Notes under the pieces: model-generated
The model's input: the letters and a program-made list of their open reading frames with translations, nothing else
Database searches by the model: none
What the model was told of the DNA's origin: nothing
Assembly (NCBI GenBank): GCA_944389935.1
Contig: CALXOE010000003.1
Location: 1 to 64,000 of the forward strand
Source: an uncultured Victivallis sp.
GTDB taxonomy: Bacteria; Verrucomicrobiota; Lentisphaeria; Victivallales; Victivallaceae
Length of the DNA: 64,000 nucleotides
Direction: 5' to 3'
Part shown: positions 1 through 8,817 of the stretch, piece after piece
Layout: each line of letters starts with the position of its first letter
Position numbering within the stretch: position 1 is the first letter of the stretch
Program-made: the position numbers and the translations under genes

Positions 1-94
1 TTTCAAATTTGAAACTGGGACTTTACGCTCAGAATCTCAAAATCATCGTTTCAAATTCTCCACTTGCAGACTCATTTTCAGGGTGAAACGTCTC
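1..94. repeat. Repeat-rich non-coding end of the integrase region
   Basis: No gene is seen here. The first 14 bases form a perfect palindrome (TTTCAAATTTGAAA). CGTTTCA at 47-53 is inverted as TGAAACG at 84-90, and TCTCAA occurs at 35-40, 91-96 and 133-138. Short direct and inverted repeats next to a tyrosine recombinase gene could be arm-type integrase or excisionase binding sites, but that role is inferred only from position. Confidence 0.3.
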
Positions 95-130
95 AAAAAG
101 AAAGCCCCCAGTTTCATTTTCTGGAGGCTT
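95..130 (-). terminator. Intrinsic terminator of the integrase gene
   Basis: Bases 102-111 pair with 121-130 (10 positions, one mismatch) around a 9-base loop. Read on the minus strand, the stem is followed directly by TCTTTTTGA. It lies about 35 bases past the integrase stop codon. Confidence 0.65.
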
Positions 131-163
131 AGTCTCAAGCTATAAACTATTATAAATAAGTAT

Positions 164-1462
164 TTATACTTTCAGAACGTGCCGGACACGGTTCAAAATT
201 TCCTCGGCAGGGACATCGGGAGTATCGAGCAACTTCAATGCTTCTTCGATCCGCTGGCGATCGGATTTGGTCGTGATGGACGCGACAGCGGCAATCGCTT
301 CCATTTGGGCCTCCTCTCCAATATGAATATAGTATTTATCAGCGATATCAGAATCGGTGCCGAGGATTGAAAGCAATACGGCTTTCGGGACACCAGCCTC
401 AGCGCAATGGCTGGCAAAGCTGTGGCGCAGGGAATGAAAGCCGTAGACCGTAGCCTTCTTCTTGCGGCCCGGTACCTCCACAGATGGCTCCAACCCGATC
501 CAGCGGATCACCCGGAGAATGTCCAAGCCGACTTTATTGCAGCCGACATCTTTGCCGCTGGCGTCTTTCTGCTTATAGCGAGCCGCACAGTTTGGACAGA
601 TATATTCATCTCGTTTCCATGCCAATGCTTCCTGAAGCACCGCTAATAGCTGATCGGCGATTGGAATCGTGACTTCTTTTCCAGTCTTGAATTGTTTGAC
701 CCAGATGCGCCGCCGTTCAAGATCAACCTTATGCCATTGCAGCAGAACGCAGTCTTTCAGCCGCTGGCCGGTAAACATCCCCAGATGATAGATGACCCGG
801 ATTTCCGGTTTGTTCTTCACCTTGTGGGTGAAATCGGCCAGTACGTCCAGCAATGCCTGTTCCTGCTCGCGAGTAAAGGCAAGACGGCGTGTATTGTGTT
901 CCTGCTCTTCGCGGTCTTTACGCCAGAGTACAGGAGAATGAAAAGGATTACCATCGGGACAATACTCGGTAAGCGTAGAGAAGATTTTTCGCAGCCGTTT
1001 GATCTTACGGTTGTGCGTATCAACGGCCAGTTGACGTTCCCGGAGCTTTTGCGCATAGGCATCGGCGAGTTCCGGCGTCACTTCGTGAAGATATTGACAG
1101 CCTTTCGGAAGAGACTTCAGGAAATCTCTCCAGTCAGCTTCATAGGCGAGACGTTCGTTAACAGTTGCAGGAGTGGCACGATTCGGGTGTTTTGCGTAAA
1201 CATTCCACGCTTCAGTAAGCAACAATACGTTTGCCGGCTTAATCAGATTGCGCGCGTGAGCGACATGTGCCGAAACGACCTCCATACTGGTCGCTTTCAA
1301 AACAGGAAGCAGTTCTTTAACTTTCCGCTTCGCTTCTTCCTGATTCTTGGTTTTCAGGCTGATCGACTTGCGTTCACCGTTGATCTGATAACGATAATGA
1401 TATGTCCCGTTCGGTTTCTGGTAGATGGTGCCGACTTCCTGCTTCATGACTTTCCTCGCCAT
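164..1462 (-). CDS. Tyrosine-type site-specific recombinase (phage/island integrase)
   Basis: The 432-residue protein has the layout of a tyrosine recombinase: an N-terminal arm-binding region (about 10-60), a SAM-like core-binding domain (about 80-180) and a catalytic domain (about 195-400). Catalytic signatures are visible: Arg234 in TGQRLKD, a candidate Lys near 262, H343-SLRH with Arg346, and the nucleophile Tyr in KYYIH (Tyr377 or Tyr378). An unusual insertion at about 288-310 carries CPNC plus a third Cys (308), suggesting a small metal-binding loop. ATG at 1462 is one start; ATG at 1447 is better spaced behind GAGGAAAG. The gene begins about 110 bases from the 3' end of tRNA-Arg and is transcribed away from it, the usual arrangement of an element integrated in a tRNA gene. 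The rest of the element would lie left of the window. Confidence 0.93.
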   Translation of the reverse strand: MARKVMKQEVGTIYQKPNGTYHYRYQINGERKSISLKTKNQEEAKRKVKELLPVLKATSMEVVSAHVAHARNLIKPANVLLLTEAWNVYAKHPNRATPATVNERLAYEADWRDFLKSLPKGCQYLHEVTPELADAYAQKLRERQLAVDTHNRKIKRLRKIFSTLTEYCPDGNPFHSPVLWRKDREEQEHNTRRLAFTREQEQALLDVLADFTHKVKNKPEIRVIYHLGMFTGQRLKDCVLLQWHKVDLERRRIWVKQFKTGKEVTIPIADQLLAVLQEALAWKRDEYICPNCAARYKQKDASGKDVGCNKVGLDILRVIRWIGLEPSVEVPGRKKKATVYGFHSLRHSFASHCAEAGVPKAVLLSILGTDSDIADKYYIHIGEEAQMEAIAAVASITTKSDRQRIEEALKLLDTPDVPAEEILNRVRHVLKV

Positions 1463-1572
1463 TGCCCTGTTTCCTCATAACTATCCTCGTGAGCTAAAAT
1501 AACACTGATTTCGAGGATTGAAAGACGGGAACGGCACCGAATGGCACTTTTTTGAGGAATCTGAGGGTAAAA

Positions 1573-1649
1573 TGGTACACCCATAGGGATTTGAACCCCA
1601 AACCTTCTGGTCCGTAGCCAGACGCTCTATCCAATTGAGCTATGGGTGC
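1573..1649 (-). tRNA. tRNA-Arg (anticodon ACG)
   Basis: The minus strand folds as a full 77-nt cloverleaf: 7-bp acceptor stem (first pair G-U), 4-bp D stem with GG loop, 5-bp anticodon stem around loop CTACGGA (anticodon ACG), a variable loop of five, a T stem with TTCAAAT loop, discriminator A and an encoded CCA. ACG reads CGN arginine codons through inosine. It is the probable attachment site of the neighbouring integrase, since the integrase gene lies just past its 3' end. Confidence 0.96.
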
Positions 1650-1680
1650 ACGTCTTCGACATCATCGTCGTTATGGTGTA

Positions 1681-1710
1681 ATAATATATACCCGCCCCGA
1701 CGAATTTCAA
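1681..1710 (-). promoter_or_regulatory. Sigma70-type promoter of tRNA-Arg
   Basis: On the minus strand TTGAAA (1710-1705) and TATTAT (1686-1681) are separated by 18 bp. Transcription would begin near 1674, about 25 nt before the mature tRNA 5' end. Confidence 0.6.
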
Positions 1711-1898
1711 GCGAATTCTCTCTATTTTCCGCTCAAAATTCTCTGTTTTTCAAAAAATACACGTTTTTTTGCCATATTGCCGGATTGTAATCTTTCAGCA
1801 ATACTCCGGTAATTTGCTGCGTGTATTTTATACGCCATAACAAAACGGGAGAGCCGGAATCTCACCGAATCCCGTCTGATCATAAGGTTGTTTGAAAA

Positions 1899-2012
1899 AT
1901 GAAGAAGAAGACGAATCACTCTGATACCATCATGTCAATGCTTCTGGCCGCGGCATCCGTTACGAGCGGATACTCGGTCGAGCCGGTGGCCGTTGTCCGC
2001 AAGGAAAAGTAA
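1899..2012 (+). CDS. Small ORF, 37 residues, unknown
   Basis: ATG at 1899, preceded by AAGG about 11 bases upstream, opens a 37-codon frame ending in TAA. The product starts with three lysines, has a mildly hydrophobic stretch (residues about 12-24, ending ASVTSGYS) and a charged C-terminus, so it could be a leader-type or small exported peptide. A TATTTT box preceded by TG (1824-1829) may serve as -10. The frame is followed by about 240 bases of predicted RNA structure and a strong terminator, so it may be a leader peptide or upstream ORF on a short transcript. No homolog is recognised and coding is not certain. Confidence 0.35.
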   Translation: MKKKTNHSDTIMSMLLAAASVTSGYSVEPVAVVRKEK

Positions 2013-2287
2013 GCCATCTTGAATTTGACTGATCCGTTTTCCAACTCTCTCTTCCCCGCGCCCGGTCGCCATTGTCCCCCAATGACGACACCCCCCCCAT
2101 GGGCAGTGCGGTGGTTCGGAACGGATGCCCGAGTTCCTCTCCTCCCCCGGGAGAGCTGCGCATCCGATCCGGCCGAAAGAGCAGATGAGGAGAACGGATG
2201 AAGCCCGAAGAGCGTCCGGAGCTCGCAAGAGCTCCGGGAATCGGATCTGGAGAACCGGGATGCGCTTTGCCCGGTTCTCTTTTTTTT
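2013..2287 (+). ncRNA. Structured non-coding stretch (candidate RNA or 3' UTR)
   Basis: No convincing gene lies here. CGGATGC (2122-2128) can pair with GCATCCG (2160-2166). GAACGGATG occurs twice (2119-2127 and 2192-2200), so CATCCG (2161-2166) could pair with either copy. A 9-bp stem (2216-2224 with 2229-2237) is closed by a GCAA tetraloop of the GNRA type. The stretch ends in a terminator. I compared it by eye with tmRNA, RNase P RNA, SRP RNA and 6S RNA consensus features and found no match. Confidence 0.35.
2250..2287 (+). terminator. Strong intrinsic terminator
   Basis: A perfect 10-bp stem, GAGAACCGGG (2250-2259) with CCCGGTTCTC (2270-2279), is followed by eight T residues (2280-2287). 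It ends the plus-strand transcript carrying the 37-codon ORF. The converging gene ending at 2298 is on the other strand. Confidence 0.9.
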
Positions 2288-2297
2288 GTCCGCAAAA

Positions 2298-2600
2298 TCA
2301 GAGGCGTTCGTCCTCTTCGTCAAACAGAAACTCCTGCTCCGGTTCCGGCGATTCGATTCGCTCCCGCCAACGGGCCGGACGACGGTTCTTGAGCCAGAAC
2401 AGCAAGGCGCGCACGTCGGGCAGCACCTCTTTCGAGACGACCCGCCGTTTTCCGGTCGAGAGCAGTTCCCCGCTCTCCCGGTCGAAGATCTCTTCGGTTT
2501 GAATTTCTTTGTGAGTGAACCCGAGTGCCCGCTTCAGCAGTGCTTTTTCCACCGCGTCGACCGGGCGTTCATCCGGGTTCGAGAATTTCCTTTCTGTCAT
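2298..2600 (-). CDS. Phage-like small protein (terminase-small-subunit type, tentative)
   Basis: 100 residues from the ATG at 2600, chosen because GGCAGGAGGC precedes it at proper spacing; the frame stays open further upstream but without a ribosome site. The central part (KRALGFTHKE, then VSKEVLPDVRALLFWLKNRRP and ARWRERIE) resembles short phage and prophage proteins in which a DV.A..FWL.NR.P..WR pattern recurs, often annotated as terminase small subunit or DNA-binding proteins. The C-terminus is acidic. No other phage genes lie nearby on this side of tRNA-Arg, so it is an orphan. The function is inferred from that pattern only. Confidence 0.6.
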   Translation of the reverse strand: MTERKFSNPDERPVDAVEKALLKRALGFTHKEIQTEEIFDRESGELLSTGKRRVVSKEVLPDVRALLFWLKNRRPARWRERIESPEPEQEFLFDEEDERL

Positions 2601-2661
2601 GTTTGCCTCCTGCCGGGTTGTTGTGAACTCCCATATTTGTAACAAATTTGTCAACCTTTCC

Positions 2662-2690
2662 TTGCAGGATGAGGGTCTCTGTGGTAAATT
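2662..2690 (+). promoter_or_regulatory. Promoter of the aminotransferase gene
   Basis: TTGCAG (2662-2667), a 17-bp spacer and TAAATT (2685-2690) with TG just upstream. It predicts a leader of about 30 nt carrying AAGGAG before the ATG at 2727. Confidence 0.55.
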
Positions 2691-2726
2691 ATGAATAAAC
2701 ATGACAGAATAAGGAGCAGATGAATC

Positions 2727-3917
2727 ATGCAGCTGATTTCAGACGAAATCAAAGGATACCTCTCCAACGCTTCCTGGATCCGGAAGATGTTCGAGGCGGG
2801 AATCGAACTCAAAAAACAGTACGGCGAGAAGAATGTCTATGACTTCAGTCTCGGCAATCCGGATCTGCCGCCGCCGCCGGAGGTGAAAGCGGCACTCGGC
2901 AAGATCACCCGGCGGGCCAACAAGCCGTTTTCGATCGGCTACATGCCGAACGCCGGTTATCCGGAATTGCGCGAAAAACTCGCGGCCCACCTCTCGCGGG
3001 AACAGAACGTCGAACTGCCGGGCTCGAACATCGTCATGACCTGCGGCGCCGCAGGCGGAATCAACGTGTTTTTCCGGGCGGTGCTCACGCAGGGGGACGA
3101 AGTGCTCTGTCCGGCACCGTATTTCGTCGAATATGGATTTTACGCGGCGAATTCCGGCGGGAAGCTCGTTCCGGTGCCGTCGAAAGATTTCACGTTTGAA
3201 CTCGATCTGGACCGGATCGAGAAGTCGTTCACGCCGAATACGCGGGCGATCATCATCAACACTCCGAACAATCCGACCGGCCAGATCTACAGCCGTGAAG
3301 AGCTCACCCGCCTGGCCGAAATCATCGCCGCGGCCGAGAAGAAGTTCGGGCACGTGATCTACGTCGTTTCGGATGAGCCGTACCGTTTCCTGAACTTCGA
3401 CGGGGTCGAACTGCCGGGGGCGCTTGAGATTTTCCCGCACGGGGTGGTGATCGGATCGTATTCCAAGAATCTCTCTCTGGCGGGAGAGCGCCTCGGTTAT
3501 ATCGCCGTTTCGCCGCAGATCGAGAATGTCGGCGAGCTGATGGCCGGACTGATTTTGTGCAACCGCATTCTCGGATTCGTGAATGCTCCGGCGATTGCGC
3601 AGCAGATTTTGATGGAGTGCATGGACGCCCAGGTTGATCTGGAGATCTACCGCGAACGGCGTGCGGCGATGGCGGATGTGCTCACCGATGCGGGGATCGA
3701 ATTTACGATGCCTCGCGGTGCGTTCTACTTCTTCCCGAAGTCGCCGGTTGCGGACGAAGCGGCTTTTATTCAGGCGCTGGTCGAGGAGCGGGTTCTGGCG
3801 GTGCCGGGGCGCGGTTTCGGCTGCCCCGGGTATGCGAGGTTCGCGTTCTGCGTCGACACGAAAGTGATCGAGGGCGCACGGCAGAGCATCAAGAACGCTG
3901 TGAAGAAACTCAAGTGA
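2727..3917 (+). CDS. Fold-type I PLP-dependent aminotransferase (class I/II)
   Basis: 396 residues, the normal size for the aspartate aminotransferase superfamily. Visible landmarks are GNPDLPPP near 43-50, the NTPNNPTG loop (178-185), the PLP-ring aspartate in VSDEPY (Asp216), the Schiff-base lysine in SYSKNLS (Lys247), the phosphate-binding arginine in AGERLGY (Arg255), and a C-terminal ARFAFC segment for carboxylate binding. The start is supported by AGGAG upstream; an out-of-frame ATG at 2720 is ignored. The amino donor and acceptor cannot be read from the sequence. The gene is followed after 34 bases by a sigma54 activator in the same direction, so the two may be cotranscribed. The protein is cytoplasmic. 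Confidence 0.93.
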   Translation: MQLISDEIKGYLSNASWIRKMFEAGIELKKQYGEKNVYDFSLGNPDLPPPPEVKAALGKITRRANKPFSIGYMPNAGYPELREKLAAHLSREQNVELPGSNIVMTCGAAGGINVFFRAVLTQGDEVLCPAPYFVEYGFYAANSGGKLVPVPSKDFTFELDLDRIEKSFTPNTRAIIINTPNNPTGQIYSREELTRLAEIIAAAEKKFGHVIYVVSDEPYRFLNFDGVELPGALEIFPHGVVIGSYSKNLSLAGERLGYIAVSPQIENVGELMAGLILCNRILGFVNAPAIAQQILMECMDAQVDLEIYRERRAAMADVLTDAGIEFTMPRGAFYFFPKSPVADEAAFIQALVEERVLAVPGRGFGCPGYARFAFCVDTKVIEGARQSIKNAVKKLK

Positions 3918-3951
3918 ACGGCCGCGGGAAACCTGCCGCGGAGGTCGCGGC

Positions 3952-5481
3952 ATGAATCGCAGCAGAAATCTGGAAATTGCGGTTCTGAACCAGATCAGTC
4001 AGGCAGTGCTGCGCGAGAAAGATGTCTCGGCACTGCTGCGCTGGGTGCTGGAAATCCTCTACCGGGAAATGGGACTTCTGCGCGGGACGGTCACGCTGCG
4101 GCGCGGGGAGCTGCTTTTCATCGAGGCGTCGCACGGGCTCTCCGAGGCAGAGAAGAAACGGGGGCGTTACCGGCTCGGGGAGGGGATCACCGGGCAGGTG
4201 GCGCTCACGGGCAAGCCGCGGATCATCCCTGACGTTTCGCAGGAGCCGGAGTTTCTCGACCGGACCGGAGCGCGCGGTCGTGATTCGCACGTCGCTTTCA
4301 TCTGCGTGCCGATCATCCATCTCGGCGAGGTCATCGGTACGATGAGCATCGACCGCGAGATGGTGGCGGACGCGGATCTTGAGCGGGACTTCAATCTGCT
4401 TGAGATCGTCGCGAACCTGACCGCCGAAGCGATTTCGCTGGGACTTGCCGAACATGAGGAGCGTTCACGGCTGATTGAGGAGAACACCCGCCTCCGCGAA
4501 CAGCTCGACCGGATTTCCGGCCCGTCGGAGATCATCGGCAACTGCCAGGCGATGCGGAAAGTGTATACGATGATCCGGCAGGTCGCCGCCAGCAGTGCGA
4601 CGGTGCTCATCAGGGGAGCTTCCGGAACCGGCAAGGAGTTGCTCGCGAGGGCGTTGCAGCGTTCCAGCGACCGGAGCGACAAACCGTTTGTGGTGGTCAA
4701 TTCGGCGGCTCTTCCGGAGAATCTCATCGAGAGTGAACTCTTCGGTCATGAAAAAGGGGCGTTTACCGGCGCCGTGAATCGCCGGATCGGGCGCGTGGAG
4801 GCGGCCGACAAGGGGACGCTCTTCCTCGACGAAATCGGGGACATCGGGCCTCAGGTGCAGGTCAAGCTGCTGCGGTTTCTGCAGGAGCGGACGTTTCAGC
4901 GGGTGGGTGGCAACGAGGAGCTGCACTCCGATGTGCGGATCATCGCCGCGACGAGTCGGAATCTCGAAAAACTCATGGCTGAGGGGCAGTTCCGGGAGGA
5001 TCTCTACTATCGGCTCAACGTTTTTCCGATTGTTCTGCCGGATCTGGCGGAGCGCAGATCGGACATTCCGCTGCTGGCGGAACATTTCCGGGAGAAGTTC
5101 AGCCGTCTCCACCATCGGCGCGTGCGGCGGATTTCGGCGCCGGCGATGAATCTCATGGTCGATTATTCGTGGCCCGGGAACATCCGCGAACTTGAGAACT
5201 GCATGGAGCGGGCGGTGCTCACGGCGACGGATGATACGATCCACACCTACTGTCTGCCGACGGCTCTGCAGCGCATTGAACCGGCCGGGCCGACGACTCC
5301 GATCGCAGGGGATTTTCAAACCCGCGTCGAGGCGTTTGAGCGTGAGATGATCGACGAGGCGCTCAAGGCGCATCGCGGCAACGTGGCGGCGGCGGCGCGC
5401 GCGTTGAATCTCACGGTCAGAATCATTCATTACAAGATCCGGAAACTCGGAATCGACCCCGCCTCCTATCGGCAGGCGTGA
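3952..5481 (+). CDS. GAF-domain sigma54-dependent activator (NifA/Fis-type)
   Basis: 509 residues with three parts: a GAF sensory domain (about 8-165), a short coiled linker (about 168-188), an AAA+ domain (about 192-425) and a C-terminal Fis-type helix-turn-helix (about 465-503). The AAA+ domain has Walker A GASGTGKE (222-229), the sigma54-contact loop GAFTGA (269-274) and Walker [11 protein letters not shown] (288-297), so it should remodel RNA polymerase-sigma54. This is the NifA-like layout, but nothing nearby concerns nitrogen fixation. The GAF ligand is unknown. It sits between an aminotransferase and a toroid-type enzyme; I found no good -24/-12 element next to either. Confidence 0.93.
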   Translation: MNRSRNLEIAVLNQISQAVLREKDVSALLRWVLEILYREMGLLRGTVTLRRGELLFIEASHGLSEAEKKRGRYRLGEGITGQVALTGKPRIIPDVSQEPEFLDRTGARGRDSHVAFICVPIIHLGEVIGTMSIDREMVADADLERDFNLLEIVANLTAEAISLGLAEHEERSRLIEENTRLREQLDRISGPSEIIGNCQAMRKVYTMIRQVAASSATVLIRGASGTGKELLARALQRSSDRSDKPFVVVNSAALPENLIESELFGHEKGAFTGAVNRRIGRVEAADKGTLFLDEIGDIGPQVQVKLLRFLQERTFQRVGGNEELHSDVRIIAATSRNLEKLMAEGQFREDLYYRLNVFPIVLPDLAERRSDIPLLAEHFREKFSRLHHRRVRRISAPAMNLMVDYSWPGNIRELENCMERAVLTATDDTIHTYCLPTALQRIEPAGPTTPIAGDFQTRVEAFEREMIDEALKAHRGNVAAAARALNLTVRIIHYKIRKLGIDPASYRQA

Positions 5482-5520
5482 CGGAGTCCGTTCCAATTCA
5501 ACAGAAAGGCGCGTTGCACC

Positions 5521-7185
5521 ATGATTCTCCGCGAAATGTTGGCTGCTCAGGAAAAAAATTTCAATCCCCGGAAAAACCGGCTTGAGGAGTTTGCGCACTC
5601 CCCGGGATATCACACCCGGATTCCGGACGGGACGCGGATCTCCTCAACCATGACCAACATTCTTTACGCGCTGGCGCTTCTGGAGCTCGGCGGGGAACGG
5701 GAGTGCGAACGCGCCGCCGCCGTGACGCGCGAAGTGCTCAAACTTCAGGTGACGGATCCTTACGATCCGGCTTTCGGAATCTGGCCCTGGTTCTGCGAGG
5801 AGCCGGTTCCGGAGATGGCGCCGCCGGACTGGAACTGGGCGGATTTCATCGGCGCGGGGCTCTGCCACATGCTCCGGGAGCACCGGGAGAGACTTGACCG
5901 GGAACTTGTTGACGAGTTGAAGCAGGCGCTGGAGCGGGCGGCCTGGTCGATTTTCCGCCGAAACGTCCGGCCCGACTACACGAATATCGCGATCATGGGG
6001 GCGGCGGTGACGGGTTGTGCCGGGGAGATCCTGAACAATCCGCTTCTCTCGGAATATGCGGCGAGCCGGCTTGCGACATTCCTGCGGTACACGGCCGATC
6101 AGGGGGGACTCAACGAATACAACAGTCCTACCTACACGTTCGTCGCATTGCGCGAGACGGAGCGGATTCTGCAGCTCGTGCATTCCAACGCGAAACTTCT
6201 CGATTCGGCGCGGAAGCTCCACGCTTTCATCTGGGGGGAGATCGCGAAGCGTTTCCATCCGGCGACCTGTCAGCTCGGCGGGGCGCAGTCGCGCGCTTAT
6301 GCGGAGTATCTCCCGGAGGGGATCGTCGATCTGCTGCGCAATGCGACCGAGCTGCCGTTGCACCGGGCGGTTCCCGAGGCGAAAGAGACGGGGCTGCTCG
6401 CGTTCTCTTACGATCCGATCCATCATCTGCCCTGTCCGGAGGAACTGCGCGGTCGTTTTGCCGGACTTTCTCAGCCGGAGGAGGAGATCCGGCAGCGCTA
6501 TGTGAAGCGGCCGAAGCCGGAGATGTCTTTTGAGGGGACGACTTATATCACGCCGGAACTGATTTTCGGTTCGATCAATCGCGAGTGTTTCTGGACGCAG
6601 CGCCGCCCGCTGCTCGGCTACTGGCAGTCGGGGGAGGGGGAGCGTCCCGCGATGTTCCGCATGCGTTTCTTCAAGGACGGGAAGGATTTCTCTTCTGCCG
6701 GTGTCCGGATGGCGCAATCGAAGAACCGGGTGGTGTTTGCGCTCGCGATGTTGACCGATCGCGGCGACTGGCATATCGGTCTTGACCGTCCGGCCGACAA
6801 TAAATTCACCTTTTCCTCTCTCGCATTGCGGTTTGAGCTGGCGGCCGATGATGCGGAGCTGGCGGACAGCCGCACGATGGTTTCCGGCGGGCATAAGGTT
6901 GTCGTCCACGGTTTGCCCGGCACGTTCGACTCCCGGCCGATCCAGTGGCGGAGCGGACGGGAGTCCGATCGCGTCTGGGTGGAAGCCTCGCTCTATGACG
7001 GCCCGGAGACCCATGTTGTTTTCGACGAGACATTGCGCACCATTGTTGGCGGCGGAGTTGAAATTCTCCCGGCGGGAGCCGTTCCGTCAGCCGAACCGCA
7101 GCTCGTGGAAGAGGGCGATTCCTATCAGGTCCGCTGGGGAGAACTTGCCGTGTGCAACTGCGTGCATGCTCTTCCTTACGAATGA
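5521..7185 (+). CDS. Conserved alpha/alpha-toroid-like protein with NEYNSPTY motif, possible carbohydrate enzyme
   Basis: 554 residues, no signal peptide or membrane segment, so probably cytoplasmic. The first two thirds are helical with regularly spaced repeats, as in (alpha/alpha) barrels. Notable motifs are a Trp/Pro-rich PPDWNWADF stretch (near 100-110), NEYNSPTY (about 198-205) and CQLGGAQSRAY (about 253-263). The last third (from about residue 340) looks beta-rich. I recall similar uncharacterised proteins in polysaccharide-degrading bacteria, some loosely called heparinase-like, but cannot assign a CAZy family or substrate. It follows the sigma54 activator by 39 bases with AAAGG upstream of the ATG and may be in the same operon. 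Confidence 0.6.
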   Translation: MILREMLAAQEKNFNPRKNRLEEFAHSPGYHTRIPDGTRISSTMTNILYALALLELGGERECERAAAVTREVLKLQVTDPYDPAFGIWPWFCEEPVPEMAPPDWNWADFIGAGLCHMLREHRERLDRELVDELKQALERAAWSIFRRNVRPDYTNIAIMGAAVTGCAGEILNNPLLSEYAASRLATFLRYTADQGGLNEYNSPTYTFVALRETERILQLVHSNAKLLDSARKLHAFIWGEIAKRFHPATCQLGGAQSRAYAEYLPEGIVDLLRNATELPLHRAVPEAKETGLLAFSYDPIHHLPCPEELRGRFAGLSQPEEEIRQRYVKRPKPEMSFEGTTYITPELIFGSINRECFWTQRRPLLGYWQSGEGERPAMFRMRFFKDGKDFSSAGVRMAQSKNRVVFALAMLTDRGDWHIGLDRPADNKFTFSSLALRFELAADDAELADSRTMVSGGHKVVVHGLPGTFDSRPIQWRSGRESDRVWVEASLYDGPETHVVFDETLRTIVGGGVEILPAGAVPSAEPQLVEEGDSYQVRWGELAVCNCVHALPYE

Positions 7186-7223
7186 GATGCGGGGATAAGT
7201 CTGTGGATTCACATCAGGAGAAC

Positions 7224-7253
7224 GCGGGGAGAGGGGGGACTCCCTCTCCCCGC
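7224..7253. terminator. Perfect 12-bp hairpin between convergent genes
   Basis: GCGGGGAGAGGG (7224-7235) pairs perfectly with CCCTCTCCCCGC (7242-7253) around a 6-base loop. It sits between converging genes ending at 7185 and 7304. There is no U tract on either side, so it may act as a two-way 3'-end stabiliser or a weak terminator. Confidence 0.55.
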
Positions 7254-7303
7254 TCTCGCTTTGCCCGGGAGACGGTTGGGCGCGCTCCCTCCCGGAAAAT
7301 CCC

Positions 7304-8788
7304 CTACAGCGCCCGCCATTCGCGGTCGTCGGCGAAGAGGAGACGGGCGGCGGATTCGGGGCCGTCGGAACCCGCGGCATAGGTTTCAAGGGGAAGGCTG
7401 TCCCAGTTTTCGAGAAGCGGGGTGAAGAGCCTCCAGCTTTCGGCGATGCTGTCGCTGCGGATGAAGAGGGTCTGATCCCCGAGCATGGCGTCGAGGAGAA
7501 GCCGTTCGTAGGCGTCGAAACTCTCCCCGCCGGGGAGGTCGCTGTACCGGAAGCTCATGGTGACTCCGCCCATACAGAGTTTGGGGCCGGGCTGTTTGGC
7601 CTGGATGGTCAGCTCCATCCCCTCGTTCGGCTGGACTTTGAGGACGAGAGTGTCCGGCTGCATGTCGCGGGCGCGGATGGGGGCGAAGATCGAATGCGGA
7701 ATCGACTTGAATACGATGGCGATCTCGCTTTTGCGTGCGGCGAGTTTCTTCCCCGACCGGAGATAGAACGGGACGCCTGCCCAGCGCCAGTTGGCGATTT
7801 CGAGTTTTGCCGCGACGAACGTTTCCGTCCGGGAGTCGGGGGCGACGCCGGGTTCGGAACGATACCCCTCATATTGACCGCGGACGACGGTTTCATTCAG
7901 ATGCTTCAGATCGAATGGCCGGATCGACTTGATGAGTTTGACCTTTTCGCTGCGCACGTCGTCGGGGGAGAAGCTTGCGGGCATCTCCATGGCGGCGAGA
8001 GAGAGCATTTCGAGCATGTGATTCTGGAACATGTCGCGCAGCAGTCCGGCCTGTTCATAATATCCCGCGCGGTTTTCGACGCCGAGGGTTTCGGCGGCGG
8101 TGAGCTGAACATGGTCGATGTAACGACTGTTCCAGACCGGCTCGAACACGAGGTTGGCAAACCGCAGCATCAGGATATTTTGAACGGTATCCTTGCCGAG
8201 ATAGTGATCGATGCGGTAGATCTGATCTTCCCTCATGTGGGAGTGAAGATCCCGGTCGAGTTCCTCAGCGGAGGCGAAGTCGCGCCCGAACGGTTTTTCG
8301 AGGACCACATGCCGCCACGGGGCGTCGGGTTCGGGAGATTCTTCAAGCATGCCGCTCTCGCTGAGTTTGTCGATGATCGCCGGGTAGAGCGAGGCGGGCA
8401 TGGCCAGATAGAAAGTCCGGTTCGAGGGGAGATCGTTCGCCGCTTCGAGCGTATTGAGCACGCCGTCGAGTTTCCGGTAGAAGCCCGGATCGGAGTAGTC
8501 GCCCGCGACATAGCGGATTTTTGCGAGAAACGCGACCCGCTGCTCCTCACTTCCCTCCGGGAGAAACGGCCGCAGATGGTCGCGGAACGCATCGTCGCTG
8601 TACGCCGTGCGCGCGCAGCCGATGATTCTGGACTCCTCATGCAGAAGATTCCTGCGGAAGAGGTGGTAGAGAGCGGGGAAGAGTTTCCGTTTCGCGAGGT
8701 CGCCGGAGGCGCCGAAGATCACGAGAGAGCCGGGCGCGGGATGGATTTCCACACAGAAGTTGCCGCGATAATAATTGATGTCAGACAT
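7304..8788 (-). CDS. zwf: Glucose-6-phosphate 1-dehydrogenase
   Basis: 494 residues, the usual size. It oxidises glucose-6-phosphate to 6-phosphogluconolactone, reducing NADP+, as the first step of the oxidative pentose phosphate pathway. The N-terminal Rossmann motif FGASGDLAKRKLFPAL (25-40), EKPFG (164-168) and the substrate/catalytic signature RIDHYLGK (192-199) with its catalytic His are intact. GGAG precedes the ATG at 8788. It lies 29 bases after the PstS-like gene in the same direction. No gnd or pgl gene is beside it, so the rest of the pathway is elsewhere. Confidence 0.97.
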   Translation of the reverse strand: MSDINYYRGNFCVEIHPAPGSLVIFGASGDLAKRKLFPALYHLFRRNLLHEESRIIGCARTAYSDDAFRDHLRPFLPEGSEEQRVAFLAKIRYVAGDYSDPGFYRKLDGVLNTLEAANDLPSNRTFYLAMPASLYPAIIDKLSESGMLEESPEPDAPWRHVVLEKPFGRDFASAEELDRDLHSHMREDQIYRIDHYLGKDTVQNILMLRFANLVFEPVWNSRYIDHVQLTAAETLGVENRAGYYEQAGLLRDMFQNHMLEMLSLAAMEMPASFSPDDVRSEKVKLIKSIRPFDLKHLNETVVRGQYEGYRSEPGVAPDSRTETFVAAKLEIANWRWAGVPFYLRSGKKLAARKSEIAIVFKSIPHSIFAPIRARDMQPDTLVLKVQPNEGMELTIQAKQPGPKLCMGGVTMSFRYSDLPGGESFDAYERLLLDAMLGDQTLFIRSDSIAESWRLFTPLLENWDSLPLETYAAGSDGPESAARLLFADDREWRAL

Positions 8789-8817
8789 GATGTTTCTCCT
8801 CTTCCGGAGTATGGTTC

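Noticed and set aside
361..1524. 13-base repeat CGAGGATTGAAAG at 361-373 and 1512-1524
   Set aside because: One copy is inside the integrase coding sequence and neither lies at an attachment position; probably chance.
1542..1556. Sigma54-like TGGCAC...TTGAG element upstream of the integrase
   Set aside because: The spacing is one base short of the -24/-12 consensus and the -12 GC is missing.
2091..2098. C8 tract as a third hypermutable site
   Set aside because: It is in non-coding sequence and changes no reading frame.
2013..2287. Possible 6S, tmRNA, SRP or RNase P RNA
   Set aside because: None of the diagnostic conserved loops is present; kept only as an unassigned structured stretch.
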